Part shown: positions 38,701-50,400 of the stretch, piece after piece
How the letters are laid out: every line of letters begins with the position of its first letter
Numbering within the stretch: the first letter of the stretch is position 1
Origin: Punica granatum
Taxonomy: Eukaryota > Streptophyta > Magnoliopsida > Myrtales > Lythraceae
Direction: 5' to 3'
Assembly: GCF_007655135.1 (NCBI RefSeq)
Contig: NC_045131.1
Span: forward strand, 22,986,001-23,050,000
DNA: 64,000 nt
Notes under the pieces: model-generated
The model's database searches: none
Seen by the model: only the letters and a program-made list of their open reading frames with translations
Told to the model about the DNA's origin: nothing
Translations under genes and position numbers: made by a program

Positions 38701-41700
38701 TCAACTCAGAGCTTACATAAATTTCCTTTTAAATAATCAATATGCATCTTCTCAGTAAACTGTGGCAAGATATGTAAAGCACACCTCACGTTCTCTGCAT
38801 CAATACCACACTTGTACAAGCCTCTGTGATAAATTCATACCAAGTTGATTTTAAAATTCATATGGACCAGAAGAGGTGGCATTTATGAAACTGAAATAGC
38901 TAATCATGCATTTGAGCATTCAGACAACAAAAGCTGAATAATTCACCTCGTGATATAGATGCCATTGTTCCAAGTTTCTCCCTTAACTGGCTGGAGGTCT
39001 CAATAATGGCAGCCTTCTTACTTGTTACCTGAGGGGAAAATATTATCCGGCGTAAGAGGTGAAACACTTAATGAAACAACAACCTCTCAATCAGTCGCCG
39101 GTGTTTTGATTTTGTCAACAAAAAGCCACGCAAAACATGGCCAAGTCCAGCTAAACTAGCCTCTTTACGAAGTACCGAAGGGTGGCCACAGCATGTTGAA
39201 TGAAGACTCGCAGAGGATGGATGTTCAGGATAGGAAATTAACAATAATATAGTAGGTATTATTCCATTAACATGCTATCATCAATATTGAGTTCAGTATA
39301 AATTAGTCAACAACTGCCAGTAGGCTGAGACTAGTGTGCTCCTTTCAAATGCTATCAGTGCATTCATTCACATTATTTAACGAGAGGAAAAAGCTCAATT
39401 TTACATCCAGTATAGCAGACGTGATTCAATAAATTCAAGTTTTTGTGCCAGAGCATTTACAGGTAAGAAAGTAACATTGACAGTGAAATTTTTGTATCAA
39501 ACCTCCTTAAAATCCAATTCCACGTATAAATGTGGGGCTCTGCCCTCATCCTGCCAAGAGAAAAGATATAAGATTCCAATAACATCAAATTGTATTCATT
39601 CATCCATTCATCAATAGCCAAACATGAATAAAGTAAAACCACATAGTTTCTCCTTTTTGAATATCCAAATAACTCATGAAGGGTTACCAACCCACATTTA
39701 GATAATTTATATGAGAAATTATCCACACTTCCTGCCTAATCTATCTTTTAAAAACAGTGCTGTAATCCCCATCCACTTCTAAACCCAGATTCTGTTGATA
39801 AAATTAAGAGTAATCATCAAGCAGCCCCAAGCATCCCCAAGGCACCACTTAAATCACCATAAAACTATGTAGGCTTACATTTTTCTTAAATCAGCTAATC
39901 TACGAAAGGGTCAATGATATACAACAGAACCTCTGGAGGGGAAAGCAAACAAAAAGATGAGGCTAACTTCATGAAGAAAAACGTCAATATAAATTCTTTA
40001 AGAAATAATAGACAGGACTCAGGCACCTTTAACTGAAAGTACATTGTATCAAAGCCAGCTCCAAGTGACAATATCTGCTTCTTCAAGGGAATCTTTTCTT
40101 CAGTTTCAGAATCAAGAAACTGATATAAAAGCTTTCTTAGAGCTGCCCAGCGTGCGAAGTAACCTCAAGAACCCAAAGCAAAAGTGAAATACTTATGTCA
40201 TTTATGAGCAGAAGGAGAGGCAGTAATTCATCAAAATGTACAATTGTGTGCTTTGGCTTATTCTACAAATAATTCATCAAAGCTTACCTCGATTTATTAT
40301 TGGGGATCTTCTTACAGGTCTTCTCACAAATAAATGAATGTAATCATCCTTCATGTAGCCCTTTTTGACGCAGGACCTGTAGTAGTAAAAGAGCATCTGA
40401 GTCCACCAAAAGATTGATAGCACTATCATATATAATTAGTATTACCATCATTATATAAAAGGCCAGATGTGCAACTAGGAGCATGGAATTAAAAGACAGT
40501 ATGCAAATGTTCCTTGCATCTGAAAATGGGGGGTGGGCGATTATGGCAGTATTTCTTTAAATAAATTTGTTTCTAATATTTGAAAACAACTTCCAACTGT
40601 TTTCCTGAAGCTGTTTTGACAGACTAGTGTTTCCTTTAGAACATGCTTCCTTTATAAACTCAGTTCTATAAGCAAATTCTAAAAGTAACTTTCGGGTTTT
40701 TTTAAAATGAAAAACCAACAACTCACCACCCCTCCAATGTGGCCATTGATGACCACAAGCACCTCCAGCGACGGGTTCACTTATCACCCACATTTACCAG
40801 CGGCAGGTCAACAACCACTTGTTGGATTTATGCTGGTTTTAGGAAAACAATTTTCAAAATTGACAGCAGGGACGATAAGGACTAAAAATTACTTTAACAA
40901 AATTCCCAAAGGTAATTGCAAACACAAGTTTATAGAAGAATGACTTTTGTTTTCAGATTTACTCCAGAGGTTTCGTAGTATTTTGTTTCTGACATAGTCA
41001 ACCATCAGATGGCAAATTTTAACTAGACAAAGAAATATTTAAAAAAAAAGTCAAATTCATTGGAAGAAAAAAAAAAGATGTTTTTATTTAGCTATACAAG
41101 ATAAATTTGGCTCCAAAGCTAACTCTCTTCACTAATAATTCCAGCAAACGCAGGTTTAACACGATCCAACTGACATATCATAACTGGAAATAAGTATCCA
41201 AATACTAAGAGTTAAGTAAAGACATTAACCCAAGTTTCGACAATCAGAGAAAGCAGCTAAGAAACAGAGGCATGAGTTTCACAAGCAATCAGAATCAGAG
41301 TCATGGACTTCACAAACAGTTCACACTCAATGGCCTCACATCCATAGAATCCTCCTGTCCCAATTCCACATTTCAAGGGAGTCAGTTTTTCACTCTTATT
41401 TTCCTTTGTGAGCCTCCGCCATGGATAAAGGAGCTTCATTGATTACTTTGGAAAGATTATAAAGGAAAGAAAAACCACGATTAACACAGAAATTTCAGGA
41501 AATCAGGCGTCCGAATTGAATTCAGACAAATCGGCAACAACACCAGCAAACACGAATGAGAAAGATGATTCATTCGGTCAATCGATTCCATCGCAATAAT
41601 CGTTCAATCAGTAAGCACGACTTGAGCGTCCCGAACAGCAGCACGGGTGACTGATCATTGAATGCCATGACAAGGTGACCAATTGAAGAATCGAAGAAAT

Positions 41701-41829
41701 GGAAATGGGAACAGAGGGAGGGGAGGGGAGAGGAAGGAATGGCACGCACAGCTTGCTGGCCGAGGCGTCGTCGTTGGTCGCCTGAACCGCCGCTCTGTTG
41801 CTCCGCGAATCGGACACTGTGTTCGACAT
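32766..41829 (-). CDS. LCMT1: leucine carboxyl methyltransferase 1 (PP2A methyltransferase)
   Basis: Thirteen coding exons on the minus strand: 41750-41829, 40288-40376, 40027-40163, 39503-39550, 38947-39028, 37813-37909, 37466-37586, 37229-37276, 35880-35963, 35397-35461, 33901-33952, 33469-33507, 32766-32840. They total 1017 nt and encode 338 residues with consistent phases. The family carboxymethylates the C-terminal leucine of the PP2A catalytic subunit using S-adenosylmethionine; the Arabidopsis orthologue is SBI1. Key motifs: SLGAGFDT (89-96, SAM-binding glycine loop), [16 protein letters not shown] (substrate and SAM region), LPVDLRD, and AECVLIYL (185-192). The N-terminus [20 protein letters not shown] is typical of plant LCMT1. 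The start is the ATG at 41829; an upstream in-frame ATG at 41877 only adds a translated CT repeat. Intron 11 has a GC donor. Length matches the family and no frame damage was found. Confidence 0.95.
33508..33900 (-). other. LCMT1 intron 11 with a GC-AG donor
   Basis: The exon before this intron ends ATGATGCAG and the intron begins GCAAGTCA. This matches the donor consensus except C for T at position 2. The acceptor is TGATTCCAG. No nearby GT keeps the reading frame from the HMMQ segment into [12 protein letters not shown] is the known minor class of U2 introns. Confidence 0.85.
40377..41749 (-). other. LCMT1 intron 1
   Basis: A 1373-nt first coding intron with donor GTGCGT and acceptor CTACTACAG. 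It joins the L codon CT|G so that the protein reads ASKLSCVKKG. Its short open frames are not exons. Confidence 0.8.
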
Positions 41830-41833
41830 CTCC

Positions 41834-41856
41834 GTCTCTCTCTCTCTCTCTCTCAC
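41834..41856. repeat. (TC)n tract in the LCMT1 leader
   Basis: On the coding strand this is a GA repeat ending 5 nt before the start codon at 41829. It is therefore almost certainly in the 5' UTR. Confidence 0.85.
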
Positions 41857-42117
41857 AGGGACTGGGAAGGAAACCAAGGAACGACGCCGCGCTTCGCTCG
41901 GCCGCCTCCGACGAACAGCGAGAGATTACTTCGACCAGACCCCCAAGAAACGCCGTTTCTCTGATTCGCGGTGAGTGCTCAATTTTATTTTATTTTCCTT
42001 ATTCTACCACGGTACGCGATTCTTGTATACGGTGATAGTACAATTGATCTTAGCCATTGAATCCTTCAACTTTGAATCAAGGCCGTTCATAATCTACATA
42101 TTTTTGTCAGTTTTGAT
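41857..42117 (-). promoter_or_regulatory. proximal promoter region of LCMT1
   Basis: Only 288 bp separate the LCMT1 start codon from the hAT element at 42118. GC content drops abruptly near 41975. No confident TATA box was found, so the start of transcription is unresolved. Confidence 0.4.
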
Positions 42118-43841
42118 CATTGTTATCAGAACTGGACCGGACTGGCCGGTTCAACCGGTCGGATCGAAAACCGGACCTATGATCGGTCCGGTCCGCTTAA
42201 AACCGAAAATGCATAAAAAAAATCGATGAATCCAAAAACCGATTGGTTTTTACATGAACCCATCAAACCCATTCGAACCGGTTGGTTCATGGGTTCATAA
42301 ATTTTAAACGGAATTCGACCCGAAATCATTCCGTCCCGACCCGAGCAGAATTATAGAATGCAGAGTTGAATTGAAATCTGGAAAAAATTGGAAATCCTAC
42401 CCTAGTCGTCTTCTTCCCGAGTTCCTCTTCGACTTTTCCTTCTGCTGTTCTTCTTCATCAGTTCATCTTCAGAGTTCGTTCTTCTTCCTTTTGCTCTGAT
42501 TCTTTTGATTTCTGAATCCGTCAGCGACCGATCGCTCTTCTGATTCTTCTTCTCCTTCGAAACTCCCTCGACCCAAGTGGAAATTGCAGAGTTGAATCGC
42601 GAAAACCCTACTCATCTTCTTCCTTCTATTCTTCATCAGTTCATCTTCGAGATTCTTCCTATTGTTCTTCATCAGTTCTTCGCTCCTATGATTCTTCTCC
42701 TTCGAGCAGCAGAGTCAACCCTTACTGGAGAATCAAGCGGCAGAGTCGACCCATTTTGGTTCGAGCTTCCTCTCCCTCTTCTCCTTTGCTTGTGGTTGCG
42801 GTGACAAATTGAGGCATTGGTTGGTTGATTTTACTGATAATATACGGTCTCGGATAGCTGATTTTGTGTATATATTCCACAATAAATGAAACTTAGCTGA
42901 TTTTGCTGATATTATGGTATTCTACAGTTAGTCACGGTTGGCATATAAACGAAATTGTTGGCATCAAATTGGTGGTTGGTTGATGCAATCTGGTGACTCG
43001 GTGCTTTGGATATTTTCAAGTTCTGGTTTGCATTTTTAGATGGAAACATATCTATAGCACATTCAAATCTCACAGACTTATTCTTATGACGAGCATCTGT
43101 GTCTGTGATGGAAATGCCGTGTGAAAGTGGAGTTGCAAAGTTGTCTGGCACTTTCTTGTGATACTTGTGAGGCATATCAACCGAAATTGGTAAAAGGAAC
43201 TGCTTCGAGCCAACCATTATCCATTAGTTGAACTAAGTCAGTCCCACATGCATTGCCCTGACAGTTTGCTGTTTCTAAATGCTGAAGCATTGATGGTTGG
43301 TTTTTGCATGGTGACTTGCTATTGCTGAGGCATTGGTAGTTGGTTTTGAAAATGTTGTCCTTTATTGGTCTTTACTTTTCGAGCTATCGCTTAGTCGCCC
43401 TTTATTGGTCTTTATTGCCCCGTTTTTCTTAATGTGGAGCTTGAAATATTTTTTTTTTCATCATTATATGTTGCTAGTTAGACAATGAATTCTACTGGTG
43501 CTAGCAACAGCAACACACCTACTCCTACGCCACGTATTAGAGAATCCACCCCGAGTTCTTCTACTCCAAAAGCCATAAATAGAGGAAAATCTGATCCGGC
43601 ATGGGCACATTGCAAGGAAGTACCGTCAGCAAATGGAATGAAAGGGCTGCTATGCTTATATTTTTTTGGACACATATTAATTATTATCTAATAAATATTA
43701 CTTTTTTGTATTATATATATATATATTTTAAATAATATTTTTTATTTATTTTATAATTAAACATGCGGTCTGATCCATCGAATTCCCTGTCAAACCCATG
43801 CCTCGGCCGGTTCGATGTCTGGTCTGGTTATGATAACACTG
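42118..43841 (+). mobile_element. hAT-family DNA transposon, 1.72 kb, defective
   Basis: The left end is CATTGTTATCAGAAC and the complement of the right end is CAGTGTTATCATAAC, giving 11-bp inverted repeats with one mismatch. The flanking 8-mers GTTTTGAT (42110-42117) and GTTTTTAT (43842-43849) match at 7 of 8 positions, the size expected for hAT. The subterminal DNA is rich in CCGG/ACCGGT (42130-42320), with related CCGGTTCGA near the right end. Only the start of a BED zinc finger remains of the transposase. Confidence 0.75.
43485..43660 (+). pseudogene. hAT transposase N-terminus, BED-finger fragment
   Basis: An ATG opens a frame with a Ser/Thr/Pro-rich leader, then KSDPAWAHCKEV and GMKGLLCLY. 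This is the DPAW(x)HC...C arrangement of the BED zinc finger at the start of plant hAT transposases. The frame then runs into FFGHILIII and stops, so the second half of the finger, the catalytic region and the dimerisation domain are absent. The fragment sits inside the element and on its plus strand. Confidence 0.65.
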
Positions 43842-44069
43842 GTTTTTATCCTTCACATTTTGCTTTTCACATTTTGTTTTTGCGTTTTATGCCCGTAATA
43901 CTATCAAGCTCTTCCGGATCCCCTTTGCTACATATACCAATCACATTCCGCCACGTCTAACTACTAAACCAAATTCATAAACCGTTTAATATCTAAACCG
44001 CATCAACCTGGTTTAAGAGTTTGCCAAAAAGAAGATAACTCGGCGAGAGAAAAAAACAATTTAAGAAAA

Positions 44070-44937
44070 GGGAAAATAGCACCCTAGCATGGGATTAGGC
44101 CATTTTCACCTCTTAGCACTTCTTTTGAAATTGACACGACATTGTACAAATCTTCATTTCCCTCTCAAATCTAATACGCCGTTTGAATTCCACCAAAAGA
44201 CTAACGACGAGCTGAGATGGCATTTAAAGTGGGCATTCCTTGTACAGGTGTATGCGCCACGTAGAAAATATAATATGATATTAAAATATATAAAAAAAAG
44301 AGGGAGATAGATTGAGGGAGGGGCTCCACTGATTTGCCTAGATTAGCAAGGTCGTCCAGGACTGGCGACATCTCCGAGGGAAGGGAGTGTTGCCAACTAG
44401 AGGAGGATCCCCTTTCCCGATTCGCCCTTGAGAAAACAGAGGAGTGGTAGATCAAGGGAAGGGACTTCATCTTGCGTCCCCACCACAGCGACCTCATTGT
44501 AGGTGGCCAACGGCAGGAGCCCTCTCCCCCAATTTGTCACCCAAAAAACAAAGGGGTGATAGATCAACGCCTCCCCCCAATCGATTCGTATCGAAGGACT
44601 TGTAAAAAGGGCTTGTGACAGATCACCTGTGTGCATCAAAATCGGAATGGGAACCCCTCGGCCCCCCAGGCGACCTCACCTAAGGGGAGCTATCGATGGG
44701 GGAGAAAGTCCCCTCCCCCAGTAATGGCCCCTCCTTTTTATATTTTATATTTTTATTTTTAATATTATATTTTCCATGTGAGGACTTGTGAATAGAGGGC
44801 CCACCTTGAATAGCAGCTCAACCTGGCATTAGTCTTTTTGACGAAGCTTAAACGGGGTACTAGATTTGAAAGGTGACTAGCGATTTGTGCTATGTCGTGC
44901 CAATTTCAAACGACGTTCTAAGGGATTTTATTTTCCC
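44070..44937. mobile_element. Mutator-like MITE, 868 bp, perfect 9-bp TSD
   Basis: The left end starts GGGAAAATAGCACCCTAG and the complement of the right end starts GGGAAAATAAAATCCCTTAG. The inverted repeats continue for about 120 bp with shared blocks: TTTGAAATTG(A/G)CACGACAT, ACAAATC, TCAAATCTA(A/G)TAC and CCGTTT. The 9-mer TTAAGAAAA is present exactly at 44061-44069 and 44938-44946, the duplication size typical of Mutator-like elements. The interior is GC-rich with no transposase. Confidence 0.88.
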
Positions 44938-44946
44938 TTAAGAAAA

Positions 44947-46189
44947 ATGTTTTGATCATTAAATATGGTCTGAACTCACTTTAAGAATAGCCAACAATGG
45001 TCTTCGATGATGCATTTTTTGACTAGGACGTACAACTTCGCCGACATGTGTGCGTGTCATCGTTTATCATATTTCATTATACATACTCTTATGAATCATG
45101 GTAATGTTAATGACTTTCGTTTGCAAATGGTCCCTGTCATTCACGACAGCAACATCTAATGACCATCGACGACATTAGATGATAATTCTACATTCACAGT
45201 TGTTGCATATTTCATCTGCTCAAGATGATAATTCTCGCATTTCCAATTCAGGTTCTTTTGTCAAAAAGGTACTTCCATAACTTTCATTACATTTTCTCAA
45301 CTTAATTCACATAACATCCTAATATTTCATCATCCTTAACGTAAAAGAGGCTCGATTCCACCTGCCAAGAGTGACATCGATATCGAGGAGTGGTCATTGA
45401 CTTTGCTAACATGAATTTTCAACATGATTCACCTTTCCTCGGCTTCCCCCAACAAGGCAACTAGCTCCTCCTACGTGTCCAGAACTCATTAAGAGGCGGA
45501 AGGAATCTTGTGAAGGGCTTTGTCAACTAAGCTAACCGCGCAAACTGATTCTATGGACTCCGCAAAGCTTCTTCAAGTTGCTTACTAGCACAACATCAAA
45601 GTTTATGGCTGAGCTTTCATGATAGACTCCATTTTATACTCGACTCCCTTCGGTTAGTTAAAAATGAAAGGAATCAAGCCAACTCTAGCATGAGACAACA
45701 TGACACGAAGATGGAGAAGATAAAGAAGCTCTCAGAGGCATTTGAGGCTGATAGACTTCACTTATTTCGACTCATGGAGCATCAAGGGTGGTTAGCAGTC
45801 AAGCTAGAGACAGTGCTTACACAAGCAAAGACACTTAAAATGCAACTTGGCGACTGTGACAAATGGATCAAAGAATCGTTCAACACCTAGAGGACTGTAC
45901 TCCCAATTTTGGAGATAGGTGTTGCAGAGCTGGACACCCTCAGTTAACAGGATCTTGTACTGAAAATGAAGCGTGTTGCAACCCTTCAAAAGATGTTAAT
46001 GTTAAAGTTGAATGGGCAACTTGGTTGTAGTGTCTCCCTTTACCATGAGTTCATCAAATTTCCTTATTACTTTTTACAACCCTTATAGATGCTATTTGCT
46101 TAGGTTTTATTTCTAGAACTATGACTAGATTTCCCTTTCACGGTCTCTTGAGCCACTTGCATATTTGATTCTTGCTATTGGTTAATAAA
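44947..46189. other. decayed region downstream of the gypsy pol
   Basis: Relative to the minus-strand pol, this is the 3' side, where the end of the element and its 3' LTR would be expected. No LTR end or polypurine tract is recognisable. The only notable coding-like stretch is the plus-strand frame at 45690-45890. Confidence 0.4.
45690..45890 (+). pseudogene. coiled-coil-like ORF antisense to gypsy pol
   Basis: A 66-codon frame reads HDTKMEKIKKLSEAF, then ADRLHLFRLMEHQGW and TLKMQLGDCDKWIKESF. It is rich in K, E, L and M and helical in character. Related-looking peptide sense continues in other frames on both sides (for example AELDTLS downstream and MAELS upstream), so it may be the end of a larger broken ORF. 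It lies beyond pol and on the opposite strand, the place where Tat-lineage elements carry antisense ORFs. No family was recognised. Confidence 0.35.
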
Positions 46190-47402
46190 TTTATTTTTCC
46201 TCCCAAATCCATACTCTCCCACATGGTATGATAATATGGTTTGAGATATTGCTCATTTATGGACTTCGCATGAGTATCGACTTTTAAGTTTTCTAACCAA
46301 TACGCTCCTCCTAGAAGAACCTTGGATTTAAAATGGTCCTTCCCAATTCAATAACCACTTTTCGAATTTCACATCCTCGATTTTACCTACCAACAATATT
46401 GCTTTCTACAAAAGATTGCCTTCGACAAAAGACTTTCATTGAATCCTTTTATCGTAGAAATGAGCTACCTTCTTATGTGTCTTCATCTTCTTGAGAGCAT
46501 CAATAAGGGCTTTGCTCTAGATCTTCGAGTTCCATCATCAGAGACTCCAACTCTACAGGTGCCATATTAGCCTACTTAGCAACTTGGATAGACTGAACTG
46601 TAACTTCAATTGGGATCACGGCCTCATGGTCATAAGTTAACTCAAATAGGCTAAACTTAGTACTTGACTTTTGTGCAATTTGATAAGCGCACATTGCTTC
46701 AAACACTTGAATATGTCATTCCTGTGGATTCCCTTTAAGCATGCACTTAATAATATTTATAATAGCCTTGTTCAAAGTCACGGTCTGACCGTTAGCTTGA
46801 GCATAATATGGGGTCGAATTTATAATTTTGAAACCATGCTACTTCACAAATTCAGTCATTGGGCTACCAATAAACATAGTCCTTTGATTGCATGTAATTG
46901 ATTTCGGTATAGGCAAAACGATGTATAATGTTCTCTCATATAAATTCAATTACATGGGCTTAGCCTCGACGTACTTAGTGAAATAATCTAACTACGATGC
47001 GACCTCTTAACGAGCTAGCTAATTTATAATATAAATTGCCACCCTTGAAACGACCATGGTTTAATTATCGAGTGCAATTGCTTGTTGGAACTCTTTGTAT
47101 TTGGCTGTGTTTTAGACAAGGCGAAATCCTTTGGCAAGTTTGATACAATCTCTTAACATGGTAGGCCAATAATTACCACGACATTAAATCAACCAGCGCA
47201 TGCTGATTTATGTCTAGTACGCCCCTGCAAATTCCTTGGCGACCTCTATCAGTACCTAAAAATACTCTTCAAGCCCAAGACACCACAATAGCAGCCCATC
47301 CTTTGTCTTCCAATAGGCATCCTCATCATACAACACAAAGTGCAAGGCTAGTCTCGAATTCTCCTTTTTTGTATTCCATATGGAGATTGAAGATATTCCA
47401 TT
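46190..47402 (-). pseudogene. Ty3-gypsy integrase remnant (3' part of pol)
   Basis: Read on the minus strand in shifting frames. The integrase zinc-binding region has LALHFVLYDEDAYWK, TKDGLLLWCLGLEEYF and YWPTMLRDCIKLAKG (47150-47340). The core has GTMFIGSPMTEF, STPYYAQANGQTV (46786-46830), LNKAIINIIKCMLKGNP and FELTYDHEAVIPIEV. The C-terminal part has NWEGPF (46331-46356) and a final NEQYLKPYY-like segment. Stops and frameshifts throughout show it is dead. The upstream half of the same pol continues at 52673, beyond the inserted LTR. Confidence 0.75.
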
Positions 47403-47407
47403 ATGGG
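47403..47407. repeat. target-site duplication, left copy (ATGGG)
   Basis: Five bases, ATGGG, repeated at 52668-52672 on the other side of the 47408-52667 insertion. Confidence 0.85.
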
Positions 47408-50400
47408 TGTCAGCACCCCATTTTGGTCCACAAGTCAAACAATGTCCATCAATAGCAAACAATGCCACGACTTGAGCGTTATCACAGAAAAAGGCTCCAT
47501 AGAGCGAGAAATCACTATTCATTCTCAAGTCAAGAAAATCAAGCAGATGACATATACACATGATAGAAGGACTCCAGGGGTCACCAAAGGGCAACATAGT
47601 GACTAGAGAGCTCAACAACGTCCAAAACCGGCATTTCCAGCATACCACGTGGACATCCCTATTTTCCGATAGTTCGCTCGTCCATCGGAAGATAGCCAAT
47701 ATTGGACTTCAAAAATCAACATCAATGCCAAACAGATGAAAAGTGTCTTCAAACGCATTTCGTAAATCATCTGCTCTATACAGAATAACTTTCTATATAC
47801 AGACAACTTTTCAGTGGAAGTCCAAAAATGTCGGTTTCTCGGAGAAAAGTTAATTCCAAATATCAGATGCGGCCATGCCCCACAATCATACAAAGCATGA
47901 GCGATACTTCAGATTGTATTCCGAAAGGCACACAGACTCTTCAAATGACTTCCGAATGACAGATCAAGCATACCTTTCAACGGAAAACCATATCCGAAAA
48001 CTGATCTGACGGAACATCGGCAAACGACATTAGCCATGCATTGCCCCGAAAACTACAGCGGATGTACGCAATTGGGCAAATAAAATGCAGAAGCCCATTT
48101 GGTTTCCCGAGTGACCTCCGAAGAGCAGAAAAGATCATTTTTAACGGAAATTCATAACCGGAGGTCCTTTTTACGGAAACTTGACATCGGATGGTTGGCA
48201 ATTCCAGTGCCGCTTATCTCAACGCCCAATGTGAAATCCTCAAACAGAATCGCACAATCCATTTAAACCCTCAGAATAGCATTCCAAAGTTTCAGATGCA
48301 GTTTTTCAATCCTCCGAGCCCTATTCTCAACGAACAGAGGTTACAGCGATCTCCGGCTCGCCCAAGCAACTCAGCAAGCATTATGAGAAATCCAGCTTTG
48401 GACTCCTAGGACGTTTTCGGCTTCACATTTGCATTACCGGCTTAAGGGTCAGTTGTTCGCGCTGTTTGACAATTCATATAAAAATGACCAATGCAGAACA
48501 TAGATGCAAGATATGCCGTCAGAAACGATTAACTTCGCTTTGAGCGCTTAAAATGAGCAAAATCGACTTTCAAGCCTCATGACCACACGAGGCATTTTTC
48601 TCACGAAAAATGTTGAACCGTTTTATTGTGTACATTGCCGATTCGACATTCAATTTGAACCACAGGCCTCGAACGCACGATCAATCGAGATTCGAGCTTC
48701 CTCCCGACTCAACTCTAACCCAAGCGGGACCCACGACATCTTCTTCCCTTTTGCTCAAGACAAAGCTAGCCACCATTGCCCACTTGCATTGAAAAATATC
48801 CTAAGTCTTTCTCTTTTGCACTCAACCATCACCATCCAAGCCATTAATGCATTTGGCTCTTCTTCATGAAGAATACTTGGTGGAGATTCATCCATATCTT
48901 CATTAAGTCAACCAAATTTCTTTAAGCAAGCCTCTAATTACACTTTGCTTTCCTTAATTGCACTTAATCTTTGCCTATATATACCCTATATACCCTTTAT
49001 GTCATTAAAGTAAAACACACATTGCCATCACCTTCAAGCACTCTCTCTCTAGCATTTCTCACTCAAACAAATGCTCTCAACCTCCCAAGAACTTCAGCAA
49101 AATCGCAGCAAGCAAGAACCACCCAAAAACCAAGCAAAACACTCAAGACTTAAGTCGGAATCCATCCCGACTTAAATCCAAACTTCACCAAACTTCATAT
49201 CCTACATGTTTTCGACCCCCTCTATCCATTTCCGAGCTTAGATTTCAAGTTTGAAGCCCCTAAGTTAGAGAATCAGCTCAATACAGAATCGAGCACAGTT
49301 TTGGCCCAGCCGGGTCAAAAATTCCAACCCTGTTTTCTCACCTTTTCGAGTCGGTCTGAACTTTCAAAACCCATCAAACACCTCCGGGGGTTCGTTAGGA
49401 GTCGGGAGCCACCGACCTTGCTCAAAAATTCCATCGGAATCCACCGTTATGAATTCCGACCCGAAAACTGCTCAGTCGGGCCGCGTTTCTGACTGTCTGT
49501 TCGGTTTTCTTGTAGATCAGGTCTATCCGTGACCATTTTCGACGAACGAACACTTCTATCACCTCCAGGAGTCAGGGGCCGTTGGCCTTACTCAAAAATT
49601 CCATCGGAATCCACCGTTATGAATTCCAACCCGAAAACTGCCCAGTCGGGCCAGTTTCCAGACGTGCTCTGTTTTCGGTGATTTTTGCAGGACTGTCCGG
49701 GTCGACCCAACAACTCTGGGAACAAACGACAACCACGGTCACCTAGAGGGGTCCCTTGGCTACCCAAGGCCGCCGACCTTGCCTCAAAATTCCATTGAGA
49801 GCCTCCGTGGCGACGTCCGACCCGACTTGTGCCAGTCGGGTCTGTCCACCCTTCCAGTCGGGTCTGTTGCTACCATTCGGGTCTGTTCAAGCCAAAACAG
49901 CCCAAACCCAACCCACCAACGGTCCAACCTGACTCTTGAAGGTCCCATCCCGCCTCTCGGGACTAGGTATGACCATTCTCGACTTAGAGGAGCTAGGAAT
50001 TTTATATTATTGTTGTGTTTATGGAGTTTTAAGGGGTTTTAAGCATGATTTTAATTCCGAACTTTAATTTTATGCAATTTCCTTATTACACCATGCATGT
50101 TTATCATCGTTTAACGTGCTAGTATGTCGGGAAATATTTAAATCGAAGTCGACGAAACCATCCCGACCCGGAAAAGCCGAGATCGTTCGGATTAAACTCT
50201 CCATGAGGTAACCGAGAGCATTCTTGACCTTTTTGGGTCAAGATCGGATTCCTTTGCCCCGATTTAAATTGTTTCCCGAGTTTTATTGTTTTTCTCACAT
50301 CCATGAAGTCGGTATTGTTTTATCGATTCCTTAAATAATATGTTTGTGCATGTTTGCATGTTTGAATGTGTTATTTAAATCATGATAATACCGACTTTCG

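Noticed and set aside
49381..49870. CRISPR-like array.
   Set aside because: Repeat units are about 170-190 bp and contiguous, without short repeats and unique spacers. The genome is a plant.
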